Source: Alphaproteobacteria bacterium
GTDB lineage: Bacteria > Myxococcota_A > UBA796 > GCA-2862545
Assembly (NCBI GenBank): GCA_020632885.1
Contig: JACKEQ010000003.1
Coordinates: 124,001-188,000 of the forward strand
Direction: 5' to 3'
DNA: 64,000 nt
Both the position numbers and the translations under genes were made by a program. Position 1 is the stretch's first letter. Each line of letters opens with the position of its first letter. Shown piece after piece: positions 41,274 to 49,826 of the stretch. A model generated the notes under the pieces. It had not been told where the DNA came from. It did not search any database and saw only the letters and a program-made list of their open reading frames with translations.

Positions 41274-42302
41274 CTACACGCGCCCGAGCAGGAACCCGAG
41301 CAGCACGAGCGCCACGCCCACCACCGAGACGCCCGCGAGCCCGACCATCACCGCGGCGGCCACGAGCCATGGGCGCTGGTCGCGCGACACGGTCGGGAAC
41401 ACCGGACGCTCGCCGCGCAGCGTGCGCTCCGGGATGCCCACGGCCTCTCCGTTCGCCCGCCGGCGCACGATGTCCATGGCCTCCACGAGCTCCCGCATGT
41501 CCGTGAACCGCTCGTCCGGCGGCTTGGCGAGGCAGGTGCGCAGCAGCCACTCCAGGTCGCGGTGCGAAGCGAGGTCGGGCGCCACCTCACCCAGCCGCGG
41601 CGGCTTCTCGGTGACATGGGCCACGAGGATGGCCGACGCCTCCGGGCGATCGAAGAGGTCCTTCCCCACCACCATCCGCCAGAGCACGAGCCCCACGTTG
41701 TAGACGTCGGAGGGCGGGCCGATCTCCTGGCCCTTGATCTGCTCGGGCGACATGTACCGCGGGCTGCCGAGGAACGTGCCCGTGACCGTGAGGTCGATGT
41801 CGCGGTCCGTGCGCTTGGCGAGCCCGAAGTCCAGGAGCTTCAGCACCGGGGTTCCGGCGTCCTCGCCCACCACGAAGATGTTGGACGGCTTGAGGTCGCG
41901 GTGCACGAAGCCCTTGGCGTGGGCCGCCCCGAGACCCTCGGCGATACGGGCGGCGCAGGCCAGCGCGACCTCCACGGGCAGCCTGCCGTTGCGCTTGAGG
42001 TACCGGTGGAGCGTCTCGCCCTCGAGGAGCTCCATCGCGATCCAGGCGCGAGGGCCGTCAGCGCCGAAGTCGAGCACCCGGACGACGTTCGGGTGGTCGA
42101 GGGTGCTGCACATCGCGGCTTCGTTGAAGAAGCGACGGCGACCGAGCGGACCGTCCTCGACCTCCTCCAGGATCTTGAGGGCCACGGCGTTCCCCGAGTC
42201 GCCGTCCGTCGCAGCGTAGACCCCACCCATGCCCCCGCGCGCGAGGAACCGCTGCACCGTGAACCTGCCGGCGACGACCTCGCCTGGGGCGAGGTCTCTC
42301 AA
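41274..42302 (-). CDS. Hanks-type Ser/Thr protein kinase with C-terminal TM
   Basis: 342 residues. TTG 42302 is chosen because AAGGAG lies six bases upstream; a GTG at 42326 would add eight residues. The kinase domain (residues about 10-270) is complete: FLARGGMGGVYAAT (Gly loop), VALKIL (Lys), FVHRDLKPSNIFV (HRD), LKLLDFGLAKRT (DFG) and GSPRYMSPEQIKG (activation/APE). It should be active. A single hydrophobic C-terminal helix (WLVAAAVMVGLAGVSVVGVALVLL) anchors it with no outside sensor domain. The PP2C at 11128 has the same anchor layout. It is divergent from the pseudo-receiver protein. Confidence 0.92.
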   Translation of the reverse strand: MRDLAPGEVVAGRFTVQRFLARGGMGGVYAATDGDSGNAVALKILEEVEDGPLGRRRFFNEAAMCSTLDHPNVVRVLDFGADGPRAWIAMELLEGETLHRYLKRNGRLPVEVALACAARIAEGLGAAHAKGFVHRDLKPSNIFVVGEDAGTPVLKLLDFGLAKRTDRDIDLTVTGTFLGSPRYMSPEQIKGQEIGPPSDVYNVGLVLWRMVVGKDLFDRPEASAILVAHVTEKPPRLGEVAPDLASHRDLEWLLRTCLAKPPDERFTDMRELVEAMDIVRRRANGEAVGIPERTLRGERPVFPTVSRDQRPWLVAAAVMVGLAGVSVVGVALVLLGFLLGRV

Positions 42303-42410
42303 CGCTGTCTCCTTGCCGACGTCCACGTTGGCCCCCGGGAGTCTCCCATACTAGTACGAACCCCTGCGGGTGTCCCCGGCCCCCCGGCCACCCCCGGTTG
42401 GAGCGCGCTC

Positions 42411-43385
42411 TTGTCGAGGTCACGCCCCTCATCGTTCGTCATCGTGGCCCCGCCGGCCACCCCCACCACTCAGCTCGTGTCGGCGCTCCGGGCTGCAGGG
42501 TCGGGCGCGAGCGTCCTGGTGGAGGCGGACCCCTCGCTGGCCATCGCGAAGGTCCACGAGCAGCCGCTGGCCATCTTCACCACGGTCGAGCTGCTGGACG
42601 ACACCCTGGCCGCCATGGGGCGCGACCGCTGGCGCGTGTTCATCCTGAACGACCAGCCCGACGAACGCTCCATGCAGACGGCCCTCGCAGACCCCCGCAT
42701 CGGCGGGCTGCTCGGGTGGCGCGCCCACGGCGGGCGCTCGTGGGAGCTCCGCTACCTCGCCCGTCGCCTCGTGGCCCCACTGGAGACGCCGCCCAACATG
42801 GGTGCCCTCCTGGGCTGGGGCGTGTCCACGTTCGCGTTCCTGCCGCGCACCACCGCGGAGGAGCGGGCCACGGTCGTCAACATCGAGGGCCTCGCCAAGC
42901 GTCTGGGGCTCGGTCGACGCGAGGCGGAGCTCACGTCCACCGCGGCCCACGAGCTGATGATGAACGCCGTCTACGACGCGCCCGTGGACGCCGAGGGAAA
43001 GCTCAAGTACGCCCTGGATCGCACGAAGAACATCGAGCTCCTCCCGGATGAGGTGCCCACGCTCGTGTTCACCGTGTCCGCCGAGTACGTCGCTCTCGAC
43101 ATGATCGACCCCTTCGGTCGCCTGCCCCGCCCCCGGTTCTTCGAGGCCGTCCTGCGCGGCCACCGCAACGTGCTGTACGGCCGCAGCGACCTCGACACCT
43201 CCATGGGCGGCGCGGGGCTCGGCCTGCACACCCTGTACAGCAGCGGCTGCCTGCTGCGCGCGGAGATGCAGCCGTCGAAGCTCACCCACGTGAGCTGGGT
43301 GCTCGACCGTCGCCTGAGCCGCGAGGAGGCCCGCAGCCAGCCGCGCTCGCTGTTCTACCTGCCCTTCAGGGTCGAGACGCGCTGA
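42411..43385 (+). CDS. Pseudo-receiver protein with HATPase_c domain
   Basis: About 324 residues. TTG 42411 has GGAG seven bases upstream; a GTG at 42444 would cut into the first strand. Residues 8-115 look like a receiver fold (SFVIVAPPA, AAGSGASVLVEADPSLA, RVFILNDQ), but the position of the phosphoacceptor Asp is in LAIFTTVEL, so no Asp is there. Residues about 160-300 are a GHKL ATPase: the N box HELMMNAVYDAP, the DMIDPFGRL region and the G box GGAGLGLHTLYSSG. There is no His phosphorylation domain, so it may act like an anti-sigma-type kinase or a phosphorelay connector (inference). Divergent from the kinase. Confidence 0.75.
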   Translation: MSRSRPSSFVIVAPPATPTTQLVSALRAAGSGASVLVEADPSLAIAKVHEQPLAIFTTVELLDDTLAAMGRDRWRVFILNDQPDERSMQTALADPRIGGLLGWRAHGGRSWELRYLARRLVAPLETPPNMGALLGWGVSTFAFLPRTTAEERATVVNIEGLAKRLGLGRREAELTSTAAHELMMNAVYDAPVDAEGKLKYALDRTKNIELLPDEVPTLVFTVSAEYVALDMIDPFGRLPRPRFFEAVLRGHRNVLYGRSDLDTSMGGAGLGLHTLYSSGCLLRAEMQPSKLTHVSWVLDRRLSREEARSQPRSLFYLPFRVETR

Positions 43386-44053
43386 AGGTCGCCGACGAAC
43401 CCGACGTCGCCGGTCACCACGCGGTGTAGCTCCCCGTCCGACCGCACCAGCAGCGCGCCATCGGTGTCCACGTCCACGGCGCGGCCGCGGATCCCGCCCA
43501 CCTCCACGTGCCTCCCCAGCGTGCACGAGAGCGCCCGCCAGCGCGCCGGCACCGTGGACACGTCCAGCGACGCGAGCCCCGCGCGCAGGCGCTCGGCCAG
43601 GACGGCAAGATCGGTGTCGTGGCCATGGGCGTGCAGGCTCGTCGCGTGCACGTCGGCCGGCGCGTGGGCCACGTTCACTCCGATGCCGACCACGATGGCC
43701 TGGAGCGCCCCGTGGAGCCACTCGGCCTCGCAGAGGACACCGGCCACCTTGCGCCCCTCTGCGTCGAGGACGTCGTTCGGCCACTTCAGGCGGAAGGGGT
43801 CGCCGAGGGCCTCCGCCACCACGACCCCCGCCCCGAGCGTCACCCACGGTAGAGCGTCGGGAGCGAGGGTGGGTCGCAGGACCACCGACAGGAACAGGTT
43901 GCCTGGGGCCTCCTCCCACGTCCGCCCCAGCCGTCCGCGGCCCGTGCGCTGCCGGCGCGCGGCGACTGCCCAGCCGTGGGGCACGCCCAGACGGGCCTGC
44001 TCGGCGGCCTCCGTGTTCGTGGAGCCCACCTCCTCGACCCAGACGACCGTCAC
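43355..44053 (-). CDS. birA: Biotin--[acetyl-CoA carboxylase] ligase
   Basis: 232 residues, with GTG 44053 overlapping the nadC stop (GTGA). It activates biotin with ATP and attaches it to the Lys of biotin carrier domains, here the domain at 35206. Motifs: VGSTNTEAAEQARLG, RTGRGRLGRTWEEAPGNLF (biotinyl-AMP loop), FRLKWPNDVLDAEGRKVAGVL (catalytic Lys) and GIGVNV. It lacks the N-terminal helix-turn-helix of E. coli BirA, so it is a group I ligase without repressor function. It converges with the pseudo-receiver gene, overlapping it by 31 bases. Confidence 0.93.
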   Translation of the reverse strand: MTVVWVEEVGSTNTEAAEQARLGVPHGWAVAARRQRTGRGRLGRTWEEAPGNLFLSVVLRPTLAPDALPWVTLGAGVVVAEALGDPFRLKWPNDVLDAEGRKVAGVLCEAEWLHGALQAIVVGIGVNVAHAPADVHATSLHAHGHDTDLAVLAERLRAGLASLDVSTVPARWRALSCTLGRHVEVGGIRGRAVDVDTDGALLVRSDGELHRVVTGDVGFVGDLQRVSTLKGR

Positions 44054-44898
44054 CGCCGGTCGAGCTTCAGCGAGAGGTCCACCCAGGTGGCCTGGTGGAT
44101 CAGGCCGCCCGCGCTGATCACGTCCAGGCCGAAGTGCTTGATCCGGGCGATCCGCTCGGGCGAGATGTTGCCCGAGGCCTCGAGCACCACGTGCGGACGG
44201 CGCTCCCGGCACCGGCGCACGGCTTCCTGGAGCGTGGGGTCGTCCAGGTTGTCGAGGAGGATGACGTCCGCGTCCGTGTCGAGGGCCTCGTCGACCTCGT
44301 CCAGCGTGCGCGCCTCCACCTCGATGCGGATGAGGTGGTGGTTCGCCTCCCGGGCCCGCCGCACGGCCTCCTTCAGGCTTCCGGTGGCGTAGATGTGGTT
44401 GTCCTTCACCATCACGCCGTCGTAGAGCGCATGACGGTGGTTGTGCCCACCGCCGCAGGTGACGGCGTACTTCTCGAGGGACCGCCAGAGGGGCGTGGTC
44501 TTCCGGGTGTCCGCGATGCGCACGGACGAGCCCTCCGCGGCCTTCACCCACGTCCGGACGTTCGTGGCGATGCCGCTCATCTTCATCAGGCAGTTCAGCG
44601 CGGGCCGCTCGCCCACGATGATGCCGCGCAGGCTCCCCCGCACGCGGGCGATGACGGTGCCCGCTGAGACCTCGGTGCCGTCGGGGTGCACGATGTCGTA
44701 GAGGACCTCGCCGTCGTAGCGGGCGGCCGCACCCGCCAGGAGCTTGCGGGCGGGCTCGTGGCCACAGACCACCAGGTCCGACTTGGCGAGCACGTAGCCC
44801 GAGCCGGCCGCCTCCACCGGGATGACCGCCTCCGTGGTGCGGTCACCGGGTCCGATGTCCTCGGTGAGGGTGCGGGCGACGAAGTCGTTCAGATCCAT
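44050..44898 (-). CDS. nadC: Nicotinate-nucleotide pyrophosphorylase (carboxylating)
   Basis: 282 residues. It converts quinolinate and PRPP to nicotinate mononucleotide, CO2 and PPi in NAD synthesis. Motifs: EDIGPGDRTTEAVIP, ALNCLMKMSGIATNVRTWV, ADTRKTTPLWRSLEKYAV, CGGGHNHRHALYDGVMVKDNH (PRPP and quinolinate binding) and LDVISAGGLIH. ATG 44898 is near a possible GGAGG-type site. birA follows with a four-base overlap, and the LysM lipoprotein stop is 30 bases upstream. Confidence 0.95.
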   Translation of the reverse strand: MDLNDFVARTLTEDIGPGDRTTEAVIPVEAAGSGYVLAKSDLVVCGHEPARKLLAGAAARYDGEVLYDIVHPDGTEVSAGTVIARVRGSLRGIIVGERPALNCLMKMSGIATNVRTWVKAAEGSSVRIADTRKTTPLWRSLEKYAVTCGGGHNHRHALYDGVMVKDNHIYATGSLKEAVRRAREANHHLIRIEVEARTLDEVDEALDTDADVILLDNLDDPTLQEAVRRCRERRPHVVLEASGNISPERIARIKHFGLDVISAGGLIHQATWVDLSLKLDRR

Positions 44899-44928
44899 GA
44901 GGTCCTCCGTCGCCGCCCCTATCCCGCC

Positions 44929-45618
44929 TCACTCGGCCGCGTCGGGCGCCTCCTCGGAGGGCAGCCGGTCGCTCGGGGCCGCCTCCGCCTCGTCGACCTG
45001 CACCACGATGTCCTCGAACACCGGGACGAGGAGCTCCTGTCCGGGGCGGAGCCGCTCGAGATCGGTGCTCGGGTTGAGGCTCTCCAGCATCCACACGGGC
45101 ATCCCGAGCTCGCCGCTCGCGATGGTCCAGGCGGAGTCGCCCGACTTCACCCGGTAGAACGCGGTGCGGGTGGAGCCGCGGCTGTTCAGGTAGTTCCGGG
45201 CGCGCAGCTGGTGGTGGGCATCGCGGCGGGCCTCGACGATGGACCGCTCCTCGTCGGTGAGCTGCAGCGCGATCTCCGTGCCCACCGGATACACGCCGTC
45301 GAGGTCGAGGCCGCTCGTGTCGGCCACCGTCTCCACGGGCATCTCGGCCCAGCGCGCGAAGTGGGCCAGGGTCTCCCCACGGCGAAGCGCGTAGGTCGTG
45401 GGAGGCGCGACCTCGGGCTCGACGGGCGACACGGAGGGCTCGACGATCTCCGCGACGACGTCACTGGTGGGGAGCTCCTCGGGCACGGGCGCCGCCCTCT
45501 CGATCTGCACGGGGGCCACGACGATGGGGGTGACCGGGGCGGGGATCTCGGCGGTGGGCTCGAATCCGCCGCAGGCGGTGAGGAGAGCGAGGAGCGCGAG
45601 GGGGAAGGAACGGGTCAT
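44929..45618 (-). CDS. LysM-domain lipoprotein
   Basis: 229 residues from ATG 45618 (GGAGG six bases upstream; an ATG at 45648 lacks a site). The signal MTRSFPLALLALLTAC ends in lipobox LTAC. After a Pro/Val/Glu-rich linker come two LysM modules: TTYALRRGETLAHFARWAEM to about residue 115, and FYRVKSGDSAWTIASGELGM from about 150 to 200. LysM binds peptidoglycan, so the protein is probably an outer- or inner-membrane lipoprotein that touches the wall. A Glu/Asp-rich C-terminus (EEAPDAAE) follows. It is the last gene before nadC and may be co-transcribed. Confidence 0.85.
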   Translation of the reverse strand: MTRSFPLALLALLTACGGFEPTAEIPAPVTPIVVAPVQIERAAPVPEELPTSDVVAEIVEPSVSPVEPEVAPPTTYALRRGETLAHFARWAEMPVETVADTSGLDLDGVYPVGTEIALQLTDEERSIVEARRDAHHQLRARNYLNSRGSTRTAFYRVKSGDSAWTIASGELGMPVWMLESLNPSTDLERLRPGQELLVPVFEDIVVQVDEAEAAPSDRLPSEEAPDAAE

Positions 45619-45749
45619 TGCAGCCTCCGGGTCGTCCTTGGTGGACATCCGGACACTTTGCGAGGCCCGTGCCAGAACGGCCGCACCAGGAACAAACGAG
45701 GTTCATCCTGAACCCATGCACCCGATCACACCGACCTGTGCAGATGTCC

Positions 45750-45774
45750 ATCTACCAATCAGAGATGGGTAGAT
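45750..45774. repeat. Short inverted repeat upstream of the LysM gene
   Basis: ATCTACC (45750-45756) and GGTAGAT (45768-45774) form a perfect 7-bp inverted repeat with an 11-base spacer, in the 171-base gap upstream of the LysM lipoprotein gene. It is AT-richer than its surroundings. It could be an operator or a weak hairpin; no T-run follows on either strand. Confidence 0.35.
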
Positions 45775-45789
45775 AGATTCGAGGGGACG

Positions 45790-46617
45790 TCAGAGGGTCA
45801 GGGCGATGTCGAGGGTCAGGGTGCCCTCGCGCAGGCCCGCAGGCTTCTTGCCCGGGGAGAGCCCGAACCACGACCCGACCGGGAGCACGGAGCCGACCCG
45901 GAGCCGCATGCCTTCGAGGGGCGTCCAGTACGCCCAGCCCGCGACATCGATCGGCGAGGGATCCCAGATGCTCACCGCGACCTCGCCCGTGAGCCCGAGG
46001 TCGTCGGTGGCCAACGGCGCGTCGAGGCCCACCGCGGCGGACGCGTGGATGTACAGCGCCGGGAACGGTGCGACGCCCGGGGTGCCGTGCACACCGAAGC
46101 TCCCGCGGGCGAGCAGGTCTCCCGGACCGATGGGCTGCCGGCGCTGGTAGACCGCCGTGATGCCGCCGCCCGGCCAGAGCGAGCTGGCGTCGTTCGCCCA
46201 CGTCCACGCCTGGCCCGTGGGCAGGTGGAGCTCGGCCCCGACGAGCTGGACCACGCCACCCGACGCCATGCGCCGGTAGCCCTCCACCCGCACGTTCCCG
46301 AGGCCGGTCGTGCGGCCGAGCGTGGTGCGGTAGCTCGCGAAGGGCACCACCACCGCGACCGCCCAGCCCTCCGCGCCGTAGCGAGCGGTGGCGGTGGTGG
46401 CGAGAACCCCGCCGTCGGACCCGATCACGACCCCCTCGCCCACCGCGACCGACCCGCCGATGCCGTCCGGCTCGAGGCGGTTGCCGAACAGGGCCCACGG
46501 CGACCCACCGCCCTCTGGGACCTTCCGCTCCACCTCGACCCGCGTGACGGGCTTCACGATGGTGGGCTCGAGGGTCTCGGGGACATCCTGGGCGAACGCG
46601 GAGACGAGCAGGATCAC
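45790..46617 (-). CDS. Secreted beta-barrel-like protein, MetA-pathway/transporter-like
   Basis: 275 residues from GTG 46617, overlapping the lipoprotein stop (GTGA). MILLVSAFAQD at the start is a short signal peptide. The body is alternating-pattern beta-rich: EGWAVAVVVPFASYRTTLGR, GLGNVRVEGYRRM, GEVAVSIWDPSPIDVAGWAY, ending TLTLDIALTL with an aromatic-poor end. The pattern of paired Gly and hydrophobic strands fits an outer-membrane barrel of the Phenol_MetA_deg/transporter type, but this is recall of a pattern, not a confirmed family. No T-run terminator follows. Confidence 0.55.
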   Translation of the reverse strand: MILLVSAFAQDVPETLEPTIVKPVTRVEVERKVPEGGGSPWALFGNRLEPDGIGGSVAVGEGVVIGSDGGVLATTATARYGAEGWAVAVVVPFASYRTTLGRTTGLGNVRVEGYRRMASGGVVQLVGAELHLPTGQAWTWANDASSLWPGGGITAVYQRRQPIGPGDLLARGSFGVHGTPGVAPFPALYIHASAAVGLDAPLATDDLGLTGEVAVSIWDPSPIDVAGWAYWTPLEGMRLRVGSVLPVGSWFGLSPGKKPAGLREGTLTLDIALTL

Positions 46618-47324
46618 GGCATGCTCTCGCGACGCAGGGAGGCCACCACATCGACGGTGGGCGCGTCCTGCACGACCACCAGGGTGCTGCGCCCGTCGAT
46701 CGTGGACCGCAGCCGGTCGCCGGCCTCCGCCCCGCCGTCCACCACCACGCACGCCGCACCGAGACCCGCGTCGTCCTCGGGCAGCTCGCGGGCGCCGAGC
46801 TGATCGGGCTCGAGCCAGCGAACGGAGGCGATGCGGGCGGGCTCGTCGTTCACCGAGAGCGCGAGGCGGCCGACGTCCGCCGAGAGCAGCGGCCGGCTGG
46901 CCACCAGGCAGAGCTCGTTGGTGGGGGGCACGGTGGCCGCGAGCACCTCCACGCGGTTGTCCGTGTGGAAGGTGGCCGACCCCAGGATGCTGTCGGGGAG
47001 ACGCAGGGTGGGCTGGCGGACGTCGTCGAGGGGCTGCACGACCGTCCACACGAACGACCTGTCCACCGGCCAGGGATCGTCGGGCCAGAACGCCAGCCCG
47101 CGGCCGAACGGGAGCACCTGGCCGTCCACGAACCCGCCGTCGGGCAGCGACACCACCCGGATGACCTGGGGGGTGGGCGCCTCCTCCGGGAACTGCACGT
47201 CGCCGAGCAGCACCAGCGGCTGGAAGGCCCCCACGTCACTCTGGCCGTCCGCCGGCGAGAGGGCCAGGTCGAGCTCGACGGGCGTCCCGCTGCACGCGAC
47301 GACGAACGGGATGAGCAGTCTCAC
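46614..47324 (-). CDS. Lipoprotein with bacterial Ig-like domain
   Basis: 236 residues from GTG 47324. The signal is MRLLIPFVVACSG with lipobox VVAC. The mature start, SPADGQSDVGAFQPLVLLGD, is the opening of a Big_5-type Ig-like domain, in which such proteins present 'DxxxVxxxxxxxVxFxxP'-like turns. The rest (LRLPDSILGSATFHTDNRVE, then REL to the end) is beta-rich. It is coupled to the barrel-like gene by GTGA overlap, so the two may form an outer-membrane pair (inference). Starts 57 bases before the stop of the next upstream gene. Confidence 0.6.
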   Translation of the reverse strand: MRLLIPFVVACSGTPVELDLALSPADGQSDVGAFQPLVLLGDVQFPEEAPTPQVIRVVSLPDGGFVDGQVLPFGRGLAFWPDDPWPVDRSFVWTVVQPLDDVRQPTLRLPDSILGSATFHTDNRVEVLAATVPPTNELCLVASRPLLSADVGRLALSVNDEPARIASVRWLEPDQLGARELPEDDAGLGAACVVVDGGAEAGDRLRSTIDGRSTLVVVQDAPTVDVVASLRRESMP

Positions 47325-47381
47325 GGGTGGGTCTCCGGGTGCCCAGAGGCTAGAGCACGATGCCCCGGTCCGCAAGCGCCG

Positions 47382-48581
47382 TCACCTCCCTCCCCGCCGC
47401 GCCTTCACCTTCGTCCGGTGCCCGACCCGCCCGATCTCCAGGTCACCCCGCACCACCAGGGCCTCGCCATTGCCCGAGAGCCCCGACAGCGTGGCCGTCG
47501 TGCGCTTCCGTCCCTCGTCGCTCGCGTGGGTCGCGGGCACGCCGAACGCCACGTCCGGGAGGCGCGAGAGCACCTCCGGCACCACGCCCGACACCACGTA
47601 GGCCAGCGGATCCGCCGCGGCCGCACCGTCGCTCGCGCGCGTCTCGCGCACGGAGGGCTCGCTCACGACGAGCTGCCCCCCGCTCACGGCGACCTTCGCG
47701 TCCACGTCGAAGTCCCGGTACCAGGACGTCCCCCCCCAGAGCCGCAGGCCGAGGGCCAGCCGGTCGCCCTGCACCGCCAGGGAACGGGGCTCGGGCTGGA
47801 TGCCCATGACCGCCCCGCTCTCGAACGCCGAGCGGCGCGCGAAGGCGGCCACCGTGTCGGCGTCGAGCGTCACCACCAGGCCCTGGGTGGGCATCGGGCC
47901 CGTCCGGAGCGCGGCCTCCGGCACGTCGAACACCGTCAGCCCCTCCACCACGAGCCCCTTCGCCTCGGGCCGCACGCGCAGCGCACGGAGCGGCAGCCCC
48001 TCCCCGAACCGGGAGACCTCCACAGGCTCGAAGGCGTCGATGGCCGCGGCGAGCCAGTCCTCTAGGGGCCCCTGGGCAGCGCGCTTCACGGCACCCCCCA
48101 GCCCCGCCACGTCCACGGACGCCCCGTGCACGTCCGTGGGCTTCGCCTTCACCACGAAGGCCTCTCCCACCCGTTCGACCACCGTCTGCACGTCGAGCTC
48201 CAGGGACGCCGTGACGGGCGCCTCGCCGTTCCCGAGCGGCGTCGTCCACGTCACGGTCCCCGCGAGGGCCACGTCCACCGGGAAGCACCCGTCCTTGCCC
48301 TTGCACTGCCGGCGGTCCGGCTGGATGGCGAGGGACTGTACGGTGAGCGACGGGGTCACCGCCCCCACGGGCAGCCCGACGCGTCGCGAGAGGGCCGGGG
48401 TGGCCACGAGCCCGTCCTCCACGAGGCGATCCAGCAGCTCGGGAGCGATCTGGACCCGGAGATCGGGCTTCCAGCCCTCCCCTGGCGCGAGCGCCTCGCG
48501 CGCGGCCTCCGAGCGGGCTGCCTGCAGCTCCGCCTCCACCGCACCGTCCCCGCCGCACCCGAGCGCGAGCCACACCAACAT
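47382..48581 (-). CDS. Large lipoprotein-like envelope protein, unknown
   Basis: 399 residues from ATG 48581 (GGAGGG upstream; a start at 48608 lies within the divergent gene's promoter region). MLVWLALGCGGDG is a short lipoprotein-like signal. The mature part has an early helical segment (EAELQAARSEAAREALAPGE), then repeated beta-rich stretches such as LTVQSLAIQPDRRQCKGKDG with a Cys pair, SLELDVQTVVERVGEAFVVK and GDRLALGLRLWGG. The fold may be a BPI/lipid-transfer-like or AsmA-like sandwich (speculation). It is divergent from the HEAT-repeat gene. Confidence 0.55.
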   Translation of the reverse strand: MLVWLALGCGGDGAVEAELQAARSEAAREALAPGEGWKPDLRVQIAPELLDRLVEDGLVATPALSRRVGLPVGAVTPSLTVQSLAIQPDRRQCKGKDGCFPVDVALAGTVTWTTPLGNGEAPVTASLELDVQTVVERVGEAFVVKAKPTDVHGASVDVAGLGGAVKRAAQGPLEDWLAAAIDAFEPVEVSRFGEGLPLRALRVRPEAKGLVVEGLTVFDVPEAALRTGPMPTQGLVVTLDADTVAAFARRSAFESGAVMGIQPEPRSLAVQGDRLALGLRLWGGTSWYRDFDVDAKVAVSGGQLVVSEPSVRETRASDGAAAADPLAYVVSGVVPEVLSRLPDVAFGVPATHASDEGRKRTTATLSGLSGNGEALVVRGDLEIGRVGHRTKVKARRGGR

Positions 48582-48611
48582 CCTGTACCCTCCGTGCAGG
48601 AGGAGCATCGC

Positions 48612-49826
48612 ATGGAGACGGAGGACCCCCGAGCGTCACTCGGTGTGAAGGACGTGAGCGTGCGCGCGGCCGCGGCGCGGGATCTCGCGAGGATGGGCAC
48701 GGTCGACGACGTGCCCCTGCTCCTCGAGCATGTCCGCACCGACAAGAGCCCGTCCGTCCGTCTGTACGCCGCAGCGGGTGCGGCCGAGATCCTGGCACGC
48801 CACCGCGGCGCCTACGACCAGGCACCCCTCGATCGGGACGCCCAGCGCGCGGTCCTCCAGGAGATCGGCACCGTCGATCCGGGTCTGTCGCCGAGCGTCC
48901 TGCTCTGCTACGCGCCCTTCCCCGAGCCCGCCGTGCTGAAGCGGCTCGACCGCATGCTCCGCGACCCCCGCCAGGACGTCCGGCTCGGCGCCACGCAGGC
49001 CCTCCGCAGGATGGCGCTGTCGGGGGCCGCCACCCACGAGGGCACCGGCGTGCGCGAGTGGGTCGCCGAGGCCCTGCGCTACCCCAAGCTGCCCGCCGAC
49101 ACGGCGGCCGATCTCATCCGCCTCATCGGGCAGGTGGGCTGGCGTGAGCTCACGTCGCTCGTGGAGCGCGGTCTCGGTGTGGACGGTGCCGTGGGCGAGG
49201 CCGCGACGGAGGCCCTGGAGCGCCTGGGGGCGCGCGACGACCGTGACGCCTGGGACGGCATCTGGATCGACGAGGGCCGCGACGTCCTCCAGCTCGCCAC
49301 ACCCGTCGAGGGACGCTGGCTGGCTGTGGAGGGCGCCCGGCCAGCGGACGGGAAGCTCGATCTGCCGGAGGGCGTCGCGCGGCGTATCTGGGCCCCCCGG
49401 CTCGGCGAGGAGGGCCTGTTCGAGGCCCTGCAGGTCGACGGTCGCACCTACTGGCGGCTCTCCGGCAAGCGCCTGGTGGGCTTCGTCGACGAGCAGGACA
49501 CCGCCCTGGCCGGCCGCCCCGACATCGCGGGCTGGTTGCTCGAGCAGCTCGACGCACAGAGCGGTGCGGGTCCGCAGCGTGCGGCCATCGTGCTCTGCGT
49601 GCGCACCGGACGTCACACCGAGGCGCTGGAGCGGCTCGAGAGGCCCCTGGCCGCGAAGAAGCCCCGCAACGACCTGTTCTTCCTGCAGGGTCTGGCGCTG
49701 CGGGCGGTGGGTCGCGAGTCCGAGGGGGACGCCGCCCTGCGGACCTACCTGGAGAAGGCGAAGGCCAGCGAGCCCTGGCGTGCGGAGGCCGAAGCGCTTG
49801 TGGGCACCGACGGCGACACGCCCTAG
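48612..49826 (+). CDS. HEAT-repeat protein, unknown
   Basis: 404 residues; ATG 48612 has AGGAGG upstream. The N-terminal half is built of helical hairpins of the HEAT/PBS type (SVRAAAARDLARMG, SPSVRLYAAAGAAEIL, RQDVRLGATQALRRMA, VGEAATEALERLG), so it is a protein-binding scaffold. The rest (GIWIDEGRDVLQLATPVEGR onward) has no recognised domain; a TPR-like C-terminus (NDLFFLQGLALRAVGRESEG) is possible. No signal peptide or TM. Its stop overlaps that of the convergent broken gene (CTAG). Confidence 0.7.
   Translation: METEDPRASLGVKDVSVRAAAARDLARMGTVDDVPLLLEHVRTDKSPSVRLYAAAGAAEILARHRGAYDQAPLDRDAQRAVLQEIGTVDPGLSPSVLLCYAPFPEPAVLKRLDRMLRDPRQDVRLGATQALRRMALSGAATHEGTGVREWVAEALRYPKLPADTAADLIRLIGQVGWRELTSLVERGLGVDGAVGEAATEALERLGARDDRDAWDGIWIDEGRDVLQLATPVEGRWLAVEGARPADGKLDLPEGVARRIWAPRLGEEGLFEALQVDGRTYWRLSGKRLVGFVDEQDTALAGRPDIAGWLLEQLDAQSGAGPQRAAIVLCVRTGRHTEALERLERPLAAKKPRNDLFFLQGLALRAVGRESEGDAALRTYLEKAKASEPWRAEAEALVGTDGDTP

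Noticed and set aside
45750..45774. Terminator for the barrel-like gene
   Set aside because: The stem is short with no T-run after it on either strand.
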